Below, piece after piece: positions 51,626 to 60,247 of a stretch of DNA of 64,000 bases (within the stretch, counting starts at the first letter, position 1; each line of letters begins with the position of its first letter). Below the pieces are notes generated by a model. That model did no database searches and was not told the DNA's origin. It worked only from the letters and a program-made list of their open reading frames with translations. This DNA comes from Kineosporia aurantiaca JCM 3230 (GTDB lineage: Bacteria; Actinomycetota; Actinomycetes; Actinomycetales; Kineosporiaceae). The DNA lies in NCBI GenBank assembly GCA_000719025.1, contig JODP01000020.1:62001-126000 (forward strand). The letters run 5' to 3'. The position numbers and the translations under genes are program-made.

Positions 51626-54600
51626 GTGACCTGGGCGCGCGGGCGCTGGACGCCCGCCAGTTCGCCGGTGAGATGTGGTCCAGCGCCGCCGATTCCGCCG
51701 AACGCACCCGGGCCCAGCTGGAGCGGCACCCGGAACTGACTGCCATCGCCTTCGGGGTGGCCGCGCTGCTGCTGGTGCTCATCGGGCTGGTGCTCGGTGC
51801 CCTGCGTCGCAGTTCGCGCCGTCACCAGGCCGGACGTCTGCGCGACGACCTGGTCGACGCGGTCCGGATGGGCGAGATCGACCCCGACGACTTCCGGGTT
51901 TTCGCGATGATCGACTTCTGCGACCGGGTGGCCCGCCGCGGCCGTCGGCCCCGTGCGGGGCGTCACGCGAGCAGCCGTCCGGTGCTGGACAGCGCCCTGG
52001 CCAGCAGCCTGATCAGCGCGGTCGGCCCCGGCAGTTTGCTTCCGCCGGTCGGCCCGTTCTGGCCTTACGCAGCGCCGGAACCGGGCGAGGTCGAGGTCAG
52101 CGACGTCTGGGTCCGCGCAGTGAGCTTCCAGCACGACCTGATGGGCAAGCGCCGCAGCCGCACCGACGCCGTCGAGCCCATGCCTACCCCTGGATCCGGC
52201 CCAGCACCCCGTCGTCTCGTGTCCGTGCCTACCCCCACCACGATCGACCTCCGCGAGGTGCGTCCTTCTGGGGTTGTGGACGTTGCTGCGCCGGTTGGGC
52301 CGGCCGATCCCGCGGACGCCTGGGCACCCCCGCCTGCTTCTGGTTCCGCAGAGGTGGGCACGGACGTTTCGGAACCAGGGACGCTGTCGGTCGGGTCGGT
52401 AGCGGACGAGGACGTGCTCTCGGCCGAGTCCGTTGCCGACCTCGGGTCACTGATCGAGGACGAGGCCGGCCAGGTGGAGGCCGACGCCGTCCGCCTGCTG
52501 GAGATCGTCCCCAATCCAGATGTCAGTTCGACAGGGGAGGACACCGGACCGCTGGGTCCGGTGCCGGTTACGGGGGAGGAGACGGCGGCATGCGTCGAGG
52601 AGACTGAAACCGAGATCGAGACTTCGGCGGGGGACTGGTTCCTGGAGGGGCAGGCCCGCCCCTTCGACCCCCTCACCGACCCCCTCACCACTCCCACGTT
52701 CCGCCGCGGCGACGAGCCGTCCCAGGAACTGGAGCCGGTGTTCATGGCCGCGGCCGAAGCCCAGCAAGCCGCCGAACGCGCCCTCCGGGAGCACCGCGAA
52801 CAGCAGCGCATCCTTCGGGAACGGGTGGCCCGCCGCTGGGAGGCCATCGAGCAGGTGGCCCAAGAAGCCCAGGAAGCCGCCTCCCAGGAGATCGACCTCC
52901 GGGCTCTGGAGGCACCTCGCCACATCGACCTCACCCGCGTCGAGCAGGACCGGTCGGCGGAGGAGCTGGAGCCGGTGTCCGCCCGCCGGCCACGGGTGAC
53001 GCAGTCCCTGCAGGCACTGATCCAGCGCTCCGATGCTTTGATCGGATCTGCTCAGGCTGGTTCAGGAGAGCCAGATTTGGCGCTGGGCGCTCGATCCACT
53101 GGCGGGGTAGGGACGGGCTCGGCCGAGTCCGTCCGTACGCCGACGGGGCACGCCGGTTCGGGCACATCGGCCTGGGTCACGGTGGGTCGCTCGGGCGGCG
53201 CGTCAAGGTCTGGTCCTGTCGGCGCAGAGTCGGCCGAAACGGGCCGGACGTCGTCTGCCGGTAGCAACCCCGCGGACCGATCTGGTGCCGTTGAGTCTGC
53301 CCGTACCTCATCAGGCCGCCCAAGGGCTGGGGCATCAACTTGGTTTACCGCAGGTGGTTCCGAGACCGGCGGGGCAGGCTTTGGCCCCGTCGGCCCGGGA
53401 TCCGCTGAGCTTGACGGTGGCGGGTCGGTCGAGGCCATGGCGGGCCGTGATGAGGTTGCTCGGGTCCAGGACGGCGAGGACGTCAGGTTCGGGCTCGGCC
53501 CGAACGAGGGCACCGCGGCCGACGTTGGTCGGGGCGAGGCCTCCGGGTTCGGGTCCGGTGGGTTCGGGTCCGGTCAGGGCGCCGGGGTCAGCCCGGGCGA
53601 CGCCGATGGGTTTGCGATGGGCCGGGGCGTTGGCATGGGCGCCGGTGTCGGTGTCGGCCATGGCGAGAGCGTCGGAGCCGGGAGTCAGGTCCGGTCGAGC
53701 CAGGTTGAGGCCGATGGGTTCCCATTGGCTGGGGACGGTGCTGGATCGGGGTCGGCTGGGGATGGCCGGTCTGGGGCAGGTCGGGTCGATCTGAATGACG
53801 ACGCGGCATCCGGTACTGGTTCCGCTGACGCGAGCTGGGCTGAGGCCCGTGGTGCTGAGACCAGGTGGACTGAGACCAGGTGGACTGAGGCCCGGGGTGC
53901 TGAGGCCAGCGGTGCTGAGGTCGGTGGTGCTGAGGTGGGTGGTGCTGAGGTCGGTGGTGCTGAGGTCGGTGGTGCTGAGGTCGGTGGTGCTGAGGCCCGT
54001 GGTGCTGAGAACCGCGGTGTTGAGGCCAGCGGTGCTGATGCCAGCGGTGCTGATGCCAGCGGTGCTGATGTCGGTAGCGCTGACATGAGTAGCGCTGAGG
54101 CGAATAGCGCCGAGGCGAGTGGGGCCGGGCTGAGTCTTGGCGAGGCAGCCGAGTCTGGTTTCAGGAGAACTCGTTCGCATCGGTCTCAGGCTCAGAGAGT
54201 GGGATCCGGCCGGAGGGAGATTAGGCCGGATGCATCGGCCAGCGGTGAGGCGATTTCTCCGGAGGCGAGCCAGGGTGAGGCCGACTTGGGCCGAGCTGAT
54301 GAAGCGGCCGGGGAGAGCGGCCTTGTGGGCTTGGCCGGAAATGGGTCAGGTGGACCGGAGGGCTCTCATTCCGATCTCCGGACCTGGAGCTGGAGGGGAT
54401 CGGACGGCGCCGAACTGGGCGGGAGTGAATCCGGTCTGGGCGAGGCGGCCACCGGTGATTTGGGCCAGAGAGAGCCGGGTCAGGGAGAGCCGGGCCACGG
54501 TGAATTGGGCCGGGGTGAGCTGGCCCGGGGAGAGCTGGGCCATGGTGAGCTTGTCCGGGAAGAGCTGAGCCGGGTCGAGGCGATGCGGGCTGAGGCGATC

Positions 54601-55218
54601 CGGAGCGAGTTGCGGCGGGCCGCGGCGCGTTCGGGCGGCCTTGGGTCGCGGCAGGCCGGGATGGCGAAGCACGCGATCTCTGGTCCTATCGATCTTCCGC
54701 TCGGCCTTCATCGCAACCCGACAGCCCAGGCCACGCCGCCCCCAACCACGCCGGGTGAGAGCACCCAGGCTCAGACCACGCCGGCCCCGGCCGAGCCCAG
54801 GCCGCAGGAGAAGGAAGAGGCGCCGCCGACCAACCCCATCCCTCGCCTGGATCTCCCGGTGGCGAAGGAGGTTGACGAACGCGAGGTTTCGCCGGTTGAG
54901 GAGGCTCCTGGGTCGCGGCCGCGGTGGATGACGCCCGGTGAGACCCCCACGGCGCGCACTGAGCAGGTCGGTGGAGTGATTGAGCCGGTTGGCGCCGGAA
55001 CAACCGGAACGAGTGACGACGTCGGCGGGGACCGGATGCCTCGCAGCGGTTTCTGGGGGCGCCGTGGTCATCGGCGTCCGCGCACCACGCTCACTGAGGT
55101 GACTGGGCACGGGAAGCCGCCGGGGGCGTTGGTGCCGTTCACCGGGCAGATTCCGGTGCAGGGGGGCGCGGCCGAGGAGCGGGGGGCGCAGGAGCAGGAC
55201 GAGCCGGCGCGGGGTTGA
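51622..55218 (+). CDS. large membrane-anchored protein with disordered repeat region
   Basis: A 1198-residue protein of unknown function. Residues 41-61 form one membrane segment; residues 62-200 are partly ordered, with RLRDDLVDAVRMGEIDPDDFRVFAMIDFCDRVARRGRR. From about residue 200 on it is long and disordered, rich in Ser, Gly, Glu, Pro and Ala, with a helical stretch at about 375-450 (AAEAQQAAERALREHREQQRILRERVARRWEAIEQVAQEAQEAASQEIDLRAL). Residues 740-839 are 20 pentamers of A-E-x-x-G type from a 15-bp minisatellite, and a second run, GEPGQGEPGHGELG, starts near residue 954. Codon third positions are less GC in the repeats. It is coupled to the small membrane protein. It may be a surface scaffold or envelope-spanning protein, a guess. 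Confidence 0.65.
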   Translation: MSDLGARALDARQFAGEMWSSAADSAERTRAQLERHPELTAIAFGVAALLLVLIGLVLGALRRSSRRHQAGRLRDDLVDAVRMGEIDPDDFRVFAMIDFCDRVARRGRRPRAGRHASSRPVLDSALASSLISAVGPGSLLPPVGPFWPYAAPEPGEVEVSDVWVRAVSFQHDLMGKRRSRTDAVEPMPTPGSGPAPRRLVSVPTPTTIDLREVRPSGVVDVAAPVGPADPADAWAPPPASGSAEVGTDVSEPGTLSVGSVADEDVLSAESVADLGSLIEDEAGQVEADAVRLLEIVPNPDVSSTGEDTGPLGPVPVTGEETAACVEETETEIETSAGDWFLEGQARPFDPLTDPLTTPTFRRGDEPSQELEPVFMAAAEAQQAAERALREHREQQRILRERVARRWEAIEQVAQEAQEAASQEIDLRALEAPRHIDLTRVEQDRSAEELEPVSARRPRVTQSLQALIQRSDALIGSAQAGSGEPDLALGARSTGGVGTGSAESVRTPTGHAGSGTSAWVTVGRSGGASRSGPVGAESAETGRTSSAGSNPADRSGAVESARTSSGRPRAGASTWFTAGGSETGGAGFGPVGPGSAELDGGGSVEAMAGRDEVARVQDGEDVRFGLGPNEGTAADVGRGEASGFGSGGFGSGQGAGVSPGDADGFAMGRGVGMGAGVGVGHGESVGAGSQVRSSQVEADGFPLAGDGAGSGSAGDGRSGAGRVDLNDDAASGTGSADASWAEARGAETRWTETRWTEARGAEASGAEVGGAEVGGAEVGGAEVGGAEVGGAEARGAENRGVEASGADASGADASGADVGSADMSSAEANSAEASGAGLSLGEAAESGFRRTRSHRSQAQRVGSGRREIRPDASASGEAISPEASQGEADLGRADEAAGESGLVGLAGNGSGGPEGSHSDLRTWSWRGSDGAELGGSESGLGEAATGDLGQREPGQGEPGHGELGRGELARGELGHGELVREELSRVEAMRAEAIRSELRRAAARSGGLGSRQAGMAKHAISGPIDLPLGLHRNPTAQATPPPTTPGESTQAQTTPAPAEPRPQEKEEAPPTNPIPRLDLPVAKEVDEREVSPVEEAPGSRPRWMTPGETPTARTEQVGGVIEPVGAGTTGTSDDVGGDRMPRSGFWGRRGHRRPRTTLTEVTGHGKPPGALVPFTGQIPVQGGAAEERGAQEQDEPARG
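53839..54138. repeat. 15-bp minisatellite, 20 units
   Basis: Twenty 15-bp units (consensus GGTGCTGAGGTCGGT) fill 300 bases in frame, giving pentamers such as AEVGG and ADASG. Five central units are identical in protein. The antisense frame reads TTDLS repeats, and other frames stay open, as expected for a codon-multiple period. It is likely length-variable between strains. Confidence 0.92.
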
Positions 55219-55228
55219 GAGTCACGTG

Positions 55229-55263
55229 AGGCCGGAACGCGCTTACCGAGCGTGTTCCGGCCT
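55229..55263 (+). terminator. terminator after the large repeat protein gene
   Basis: A 14-bp stem with one G-U pair (AGGCCGGAACGCGC, 55229-55242, with 55250-55263) has a 7-base loop TTACCGA and is followed by TTCGTATT. It lies 11 bases after the stop. Confidence 0.8.
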
Positions 55264-55735
55264 TTCGTATTGGGTCCGCCGGACTGGGTAATCCGGCCAT
55301 TGATGTACCCCTGCACTACCAAGAAATCGGCCCGCAAGATGTCCTGAATTGATCCGGCTCCGAAATGGTTGCCGCGGGCACCTGGTGACGCGGGTGAGCC
55401 GAGGAGTGCCCGATGAGGCGGTATCCACCCGCACAGGGGTCGGGTGGATGCTTGCCTTCGCCGTTCGTCGCCGAACGGTGGCGGTACCCGTGAAGCATCC
55501 TCTGCTGCGCCGGGTTTGCGGTGCCGGAGCCTTGACCTGACAGTGGCATTGCGGTGCGGCTGCCGATGGGTACACCGGCGGTGATCGTCGAGATCACATC
55601 TGGATACCACTTTCATTCCGTCGTCAATGGGCCGTTTGTGCCGTACCTTGCCATGACCGGTGACAGATCCGGGCGAATAAGCGAAAGTGGGGGTCATGTG
55701 TGGGGTGCGCGGACTTCCTGGGAAGGACTGCGCGG
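55264..55735. other. intergenic, 472 bp, no gene seen
   Basis: This stretch is less GC-rich than the coding DNA and lies upstream of the FHA gene. A small GCCGGA/TCCGGC hairpin lies near 55274-55292. No riboswitch or RNA gene was recognised; the minus-strand frames here lack coding character. Confidence 0.5.
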
Positions 55736-56596
55736 ATGGGGCAGATGGGCATGACTCAGCAGGTGCCGAGGGTTGCGATGAGCCAGCCACCTCTGGGTGA
55801 GGTGCCGGCCGCCGCCGTGCTGTTCTCGCTCGAGCAGGGGTCGGTGCGCCGGGCCGTGCCGCCGGGCCAGGAGGTCACGGTGGGCCGGAGCCGCGCCTGC
55901 GACCTGCGGATCGCCTACGAGCCGGAGGACGACTACGTCTCCCGGCACACCGCCACGCTCCGGGTGATGACCGACTGCGTGCTGATCCGCAACTCGTCCT
56001 CGTCCAAGCTCATCACCCTGCGCCCGCCCACCGGCGCCGCCCGCACGATCGAGCCCGGCGCAGCCACCACCTCGCTGCCCTGGCGTCAGTTCGACGTGGT
56101 GATCACCGGCCGGTTCGGCCGCGACTACGTGGTCCACGTGGACGCGCGGGGCCTGCCGCCGACACGCTCGGACCTGGAGGAAGAGGAGTCCGACTCCTCG
56201 CCCACCGTGGTGGTGCCCCCGATCGTCCTTACCCCGGCCCAGCGTCGGCTGCTCACGGCGCTCTGCGAGCCGCTGCTGACCCGTTCCGGCCTGGAGGCCA
56301 GCGCCGCTACCTACCGTCAGGTGGCCGAGCGGGTGGGGCGTCGCCCCGGCTATGTGCGCAACGTGTTCAAGCAGGTGCGGGAGAAGCTGGACAGCCACGG
56401 CGTGCCCGGCCTGGTGTCTCGTGAGCGTCCGGACGCGGCAGAGGACTTCCGTCTTCCGCTGGCCATGTGGGCGATCCGTAGCGGCACGATCACGCACGCT
56501 GATCTTGCTCAGGCGCAGACCTGGTTCGCGGCCGCCGCGGCAGAACCGCATCCCGACGACGAGGACGAGCACGGCGACGAGGAAGACGCGAAGTAG
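55736..56596 (+). CDS. FHA-domain protein with winged-helix C-terminus
   Basis: A 286-residue protein. Residues about 28-120 form a forkhead-associated domain (VTVGRSRACDLRI, with S/R residues for phosphothreonine binding, then DYVSRHTATL), where the GRS and SxxH motifs are intact. An acidic, Ser-rich linker (EEEESDSSPTVVV) leads to a DNA-binding-like region (PAQRRLLTALCEPLLTR ... TYRQVAERVGRRPGYVRNVFKQVREKLDSHGVPGL). The C-terminus is acidic. Such FHA proteins read Ser/Thr-kinase signals; no kinase is in the window. The start is ATG 55736, with GGAAGG upstream; ATGs at 55745 and 55751 are alternatives. Confidence 0.8.
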   Translation: MGQMGMTQQVPRVAMSQPPLGEVPAAAVLFSLEQGSVRRAVPPGQEVTVGRSRACDLRIAYEPEDDYVSRHTATLRVMTDCVLIRNSSSSKLITLRPPTGAARTIEPGAATTSLPWRQFDVVITGRFGRDYVVHVDARGLPPTRSDLEEEESDSSPTVVVPPIVLTPAQRRLLTALCEPLLTRSGLEASAATYRQVAERVGRRPGYVRNVFKQVREKLDSHGVPGLVSRERPDAAEDFRLPLAMWAIRSGTITHADLAQAQTWFAAAAAEPHPDDEDEHGDEEDAK

Positions 56597-56626
56597 GGAC
56601 GCACTGGGCGGGCAACGGCTGTACGG

Positions 56627-58222
56627 CTAGTAGGCGCCTTCGCCGCGGACCACGGCCCGCACGGTGCGCCAGAGGATGCTCAGATCCAGCGTCATCGACC
56701 AGTTGTCGACGTAGCGCAGGTCGAGGAGCAGGGACTGCTCCCAGGTGAGGTCGGAGCGGCCGGAGACCTGCCAGAGGCCGGTCATCCCCGGCCGCACCCG
56801 CAGCCGGCGGACCGCGTCGCTGGAGTAGCCGGCGACCTCGCTGGGCAGCGGCGGGCGGGGGCCGACCAGGGACATGTCGCCCTTGGCCACGTTGATCAGC
56901 TGCGGCAGCTCGTCCAGCGAGTAGCGCCGCAGGAAGGCGCCGAGCGGGGTGACCCGGGGGTCGGCGCGCATCTTGAACAGCACGCCGTTGCCCTCGTCGT
57001 GGGCGGCCAGGTCGATCAGCCGGTGCTCGGCGTCGGTGACCATGGAGCGGAACTTGTAGATGTCGAACTCCCGGCCGCCGACCCCGACCCGGGTCTGCCG
57101 GAAGAACGCCGGGCCCGGGCTGGTCATCCGCACGGCCACGGCCAGGGTGATCAGCAGGGGGGAGAGGGCGAGCAGGATCGCGGTGCCCAGCAGCCGGTCG
57201 AACGCGGCCTTCACCAGCAGATCGCCGCCGTCCGGGGCGGGCTGCTCCAGGTGCAGCAGCGAGAGCCCGGCCAGCGGGCGGATCGACAGGCGGGGCCCGG
57301 CCACCTCGACGATGCCGGGGGAGACGATCAGCTCCACGTCGCGGTCCTCCAGGGCCCAGGCCAGCTCGCGCAACGGGTGCCCCCACAGGTCGGGGTGCGA
57401 GACCACGGCCACCACGTGCGCGCCGGTGGAGTCGACCGCGGCCAGCACGTCCTCCGGACCGCCCATTACCGGCACCCCGTCCACGTCGCTCGGGGTGACC
57501 GGGCTGGCCGCCAGGCAGACCCCCACCGGGACCATGCCGCGGTAGGTGGTGTGCCGCAGCTGATGCACGAGTTCGACCGCGCCCTCGGCATCGCCCAGCA
57601 CGATGGTCCGCTCCAGCCCGATGCCGGCAGCCCGGGCGTGGTGCAGCCGGATCCGCAGGATTTTGCGGGCCGCCAGGGCGCCGAACACGGTGACCGGGAC
57701 GGCGAAGACCACGACCGAACGGGAGACGTTGCTGCGGGACAGGTACGAGGTGACCGCGATGGCCGCGAACAGCACCACGCCGGAACGCAGGACCCGCTGG
57801 AACTCCTCGGTGCCGGCCCCCAGGAAACGACGCTCGTAGACCCGGTCCATGCCGGCGATGGCGATCCAGACCGCGGGCAGCACGATCGGCATCCAGGCCC
57901 AGAAGCCGGGGGCTTCCCCGGAGAACCGGAGGGTGATGGCCAGCAGGGCGGCCGCGCTCGCGGTCAGGGCGTCGGCCAGCAGGACGTTGCGGCGGTACCG
58001 GTTGAGGGCCGCGCGGGCGTCGATGTCGGCGTGGCGGGGGCGGACCCGATCGGTCCGGCCGAGGCCGGCGACCGACGCTGACACTGCACCGGCACTGCCC
58101 GCCAGCCCGGGTGCGCCGACCGGGCCGGAACGGACGTTTTCCGTGGGTTCACCGGGACCGGAGTGAGGGGCGGGGGCACTGGGATCGCCGGTACTCCGCG
58201 AAAAGACACGCCGGGACGTCAA
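56627..58222 (-). CDS. exopolysaccharide polyprenyl glycosylphosphotransferase (second copy)
   Basis: A 531-residue paralogue of the enzyme at 39.9 kb with the same domain order: four N-terminal membrane segments, the CoA-binding-like domain (TIVLGDAEGAVELV), a membrane segment (AILLALSPLLITLAVAV) and the PF02397 catalytic domain ([54 protein letters not shown]). The catalytic half is nearly identical between copies; the first 65 residues differ. Unlike the first copy, no glycosyltransferase follows downstream on its strand. It is divergent from the second copy of the unknown membrane protein. It may start a different polysaccharide or act as a backup. Confidence 0.92.
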   Translation of the reverse strand: MTSRRVFSRSTGDPSAPAPHSGPGEPTENVRSGPVGAPGLAGSAGAVSASVAGLGRTDRVRPRHADIDARAALNRYRRNVLLADALTASAAALLAITLRFSGEAPGFWAWMPIVLPAVWIAIAGMDRVYERRFLGAGTEEFQRVLRSGVVLFAAIAVTSYLSRSNVSRSVVVFAVPVTVFGALAARKILRIRLHHARAAGIGLERTIVLGDAEGAVELVHQLRHTTYRGMVPVGVCLAASPVTPSDVDGVPVMGGPEDVLAAVDSTGAHVVAVVSHPDLWGHPLRELAWALEDRDVELIVSPGIVEVAGPRLSIRPLAGLSLLHLEQPAPDGGDLLVKAAFDRLLGTAILLALSPLLITLAVAVRMTSPGPAFFRQTRVGVGGREFDIYKFRSMVTDAEHRLIDLAAHDEGNGVLFKMRADPRVTPLGAFLRRYSLDELPQLINVAKGDMSLVGPRPPLPSEVAGYSSDAVRRLRVRPGMTGLWQVSGRSDLTWEQSLLLDLRYVDNWSMTLDLSILWRTVRAVVRGEGAY

Positions 58223-58608
58223 GACAACCCCCAGAGCGAGCTAGTCGGGTCAAAGGCCTGAAAAGCGAGTCCCGGCCCCGGGGCCTGCCGATCTGCCGCC
58301 GGTGGTCCGGGCGTTCCCACCCTAGGGCATTCATCACTGCCCGAGGTTGCTTATTCACACCCGGTCACAAGAACATCCGTGCTGGTCAGCGGGATGTGGC
58401 AAATGCCCGGAATTAACCCCGATCAAAAGCGGGCCGAAGGACGTCCTCTGCTATTGGGCCCTCGAAGTCCGGTAGGAAAGATCGCCGGACTCGCCCCGGG
58501 GTGTCGCTGTTGGGCTATTACTCGGTGCATCATCTAGAGCGGATACCACCCGGGTTCCGTCCGCCGGGTGAATACCCTCAGATCTGGTCAGCGACGCAGG
58601 GAGTCTGA
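58223..58608. other. divergent intergenic region, 386 bp
   Basis: This region separates the second sugar transferase and the second unknown membrane protein. It is AT-richer around 58330-58560 and contains TTGGGC near 58510 followed 17 bases on by TCTAGA, a weak promoter candidate for the plus gene. No gene was recognised. Confidence 0.5.
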
Positions 58609-60174
58609 ATGCCGCCCTCGGAGACTTCGCGACACCGCGGAGCCGGCCGGACCACCGTCGAGTCCAAGCCGCGCCTGTTCCGGTCCGGAGGCACCAGCGG
58701 CGGCCCGCCGCCGGAGGTCCGGGCCCGTCAGGCGCTCCAGCCGCCCTGGGCCTCGGGCGCGCGCCGGCCGGCCCGTCGGGTGCAGCCGTTCACCCCGGCC
58801 GCCGACGGCATCTCCCGGCAGCTCTGCTCGGCGATCCACCTGAACGCCTCGTTCGGCGGTGAGGTGCTCAACGATCTGGTCTACCCGGACTGGAAGGCGA
58901 TGTCGCCGAACTGGCACCTGGACGCGGTGGTCCTGGCCCGGCACGCGGCCCAGGCCAAGCAGCGCCGGGAGACCCGCGACGTCTGGCTGCTCGTGGTCAC
59001 CGCCGCGGTGGCGATCATCGCCGAGGTCGCCCTGGTCTCGATCTTCACCGGCAGCCTGGGCCCCGGCGGCCTGCTGATGCTGCTGTTCTTCGCGGTGGTC
59101 GGGGCCTACCTGGCCGGGTTCGCGATCATCTGGGTGCACTACCGGGCGGTGCACGACTCGGCGCTCGCTTCGATCGGCATCCGCGGTCTGAACGCGGTCG
59201 AGCCGCCGCCCCTGCCGGCCGACGTGGAGGAGGCGATCCGCTCCTCGATGCGAGCGAACGTGATCGTCTTCGCCGGCAAGACCCCGTTCAACGGCTCCGG
59301 CGAGATGATCGACCACTGGAGCTTCACCATCGACACCCGGGTCGGCACGCTCGACGCCGCGCTCGGCAAGCGGGTCGAGCCGGACGATTTCGAGGCCATC
59401 GACCTGCACCGCTACCTGCTCGAGCAGATCCCGCTGACCCTGGAGAACAAGCCGAGGACCGGCAACCGGATGTACGTGATCGGCGGTCACGCGCGCACCG
59501 TCGGCGGCCTGTTCCGGCAGGGTCCGGTGCTCGACGACCCGGACTACGAACTGCGCTTCCGCCGGCCGGTGTCGGAGGTGACGACCGAGGCGATCGAGAA
59601 GTCCCTGCGGCACCAGCACCGTTCGGCCCGGCCGTACAGCTTCTTCGAGATCACCGGATGGGACGGCCAGGTCGTGGTCACCCTGTTCGTGCGGGTGGAG
59701 AAGCGCGGCCCGATGCTCGAGGTGGAGCTGGCGGTCTGTGCGCTGCGCCCGCTGAAGGGCGACTACGGCGACGTGGTGAAGATCCCGCTGGGCCCGGGGG
59801 CGCACCGGTTGCCGTTGCTGCGCACGGTGTTCCCGATGGTCTGGCCGCTGCTGTGGGGCAGCCCCTCGCGGGCGATCCGGAAGATCCGGATGGACCGGCA
59901 GGAGCGCGCCGAGCGGGTCGACCTGGACCAGGAGCTCGAGGAGCGCAACGACCTGAGCTGGGCGGCCTCGCCGAGTCTGCGCGACCGCACGGCCGCGGCG
60001 GCGAACGGGAACCACTTCGGCGCGGCGGACGAGAAGATCTACCACAACGCGTTCAAGCGCCGGTCGATCGACGTGCTGCGGGAGTTCCTGGTGGCCCACG
60101 ACGTGGACGTGAAGGAGTACGACCTGGCCGCCTCGTTCATGGTCCCCGGCCTGGGCACCACCACCGCGTCCTGA
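58609..60174 (+). CDS. unknown two-segment membrane protein (module copy 2)
   Basis: A 521-residue paralogue of the protein at 42.1 kb. After a 75-residue Arg/Pro-rich tail it has SPNWHLDAVVLARHAAQAK, two membrane segments (about 126-148 and 153-175), and a soluble domain with RMYVIGGHA, LRFRRPV, WDGQVVVTLFVR, CALRPLKGDYGDVVKIPLG and HFGAADEKIYHNAFKRRSID, in the same order as copy 1. The linker after RRPV and the region near residues 425-455 (RAIRKIRMDRQERAERVDL) differ. The ATG start has GGGAG upstream. Its role is unknown; neighbourhood with the sugar transferase suggests a part in polysaccharide assembly or control. Confidence 0.75.
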   Translation: MPPSETSRHRGAGRTTVESKPRLFRSGGTSGGPPPEVRARQALQPPWASGARRPARRVQPFTPAADGISRQLCSAIHLNASFGGEVLNDLVYPDWKAMSPNWHLDAVVLARHAAQAKQRRETRDVWLLVVTAAVAIIAEVALVSIFTGSLGPGGLLMLLFFAVVGAYLAGFAIIWVHYRAVHDSALASIGIRGLNAVEPPPLPADVEEAIRSSMRANVIVFAGKTPFNGSGEMIDHWSFTIDTRVGTLDAALGKRVEPDDFEAIDLHRYLLEQIPLTLENKPRTGNRMYVIGGHARTVGGLFRQGPVLDDPDYELRFRRPVSEVTTEAIEKSLRHQHRSARPYSFFEITGWDGQVVVTLFVRVEKRGPMLEVELAVCALRPLKGDYGDVVKIPLGPGAHRLPLLRTVFPMVWPLLWGSPSRAIRKIRMDRQERAERVDLDQELEERNDLSWAASPSLRDRTAAAANGNHFGAADEKIYHNAFKRRSIDVLREFLVAHDVDVKEYDLAASFMVPGLGTTTAS

Positions 60175-60247
60175 TCGCGGGCGTTCCATAGCTGACGCTC
60201 AGGAAACAGTCGGTCGCCGGTCAGCGGCCGGGTGAAGTCTGATCACC

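Noticed and set aside
53335..54180. 281-codon minus-strand pentapeptide-like protein
   Set aside because: Arises from the five-codon period of the minisatellite; no ribosome site or conserved ends, so treated as a by-product.
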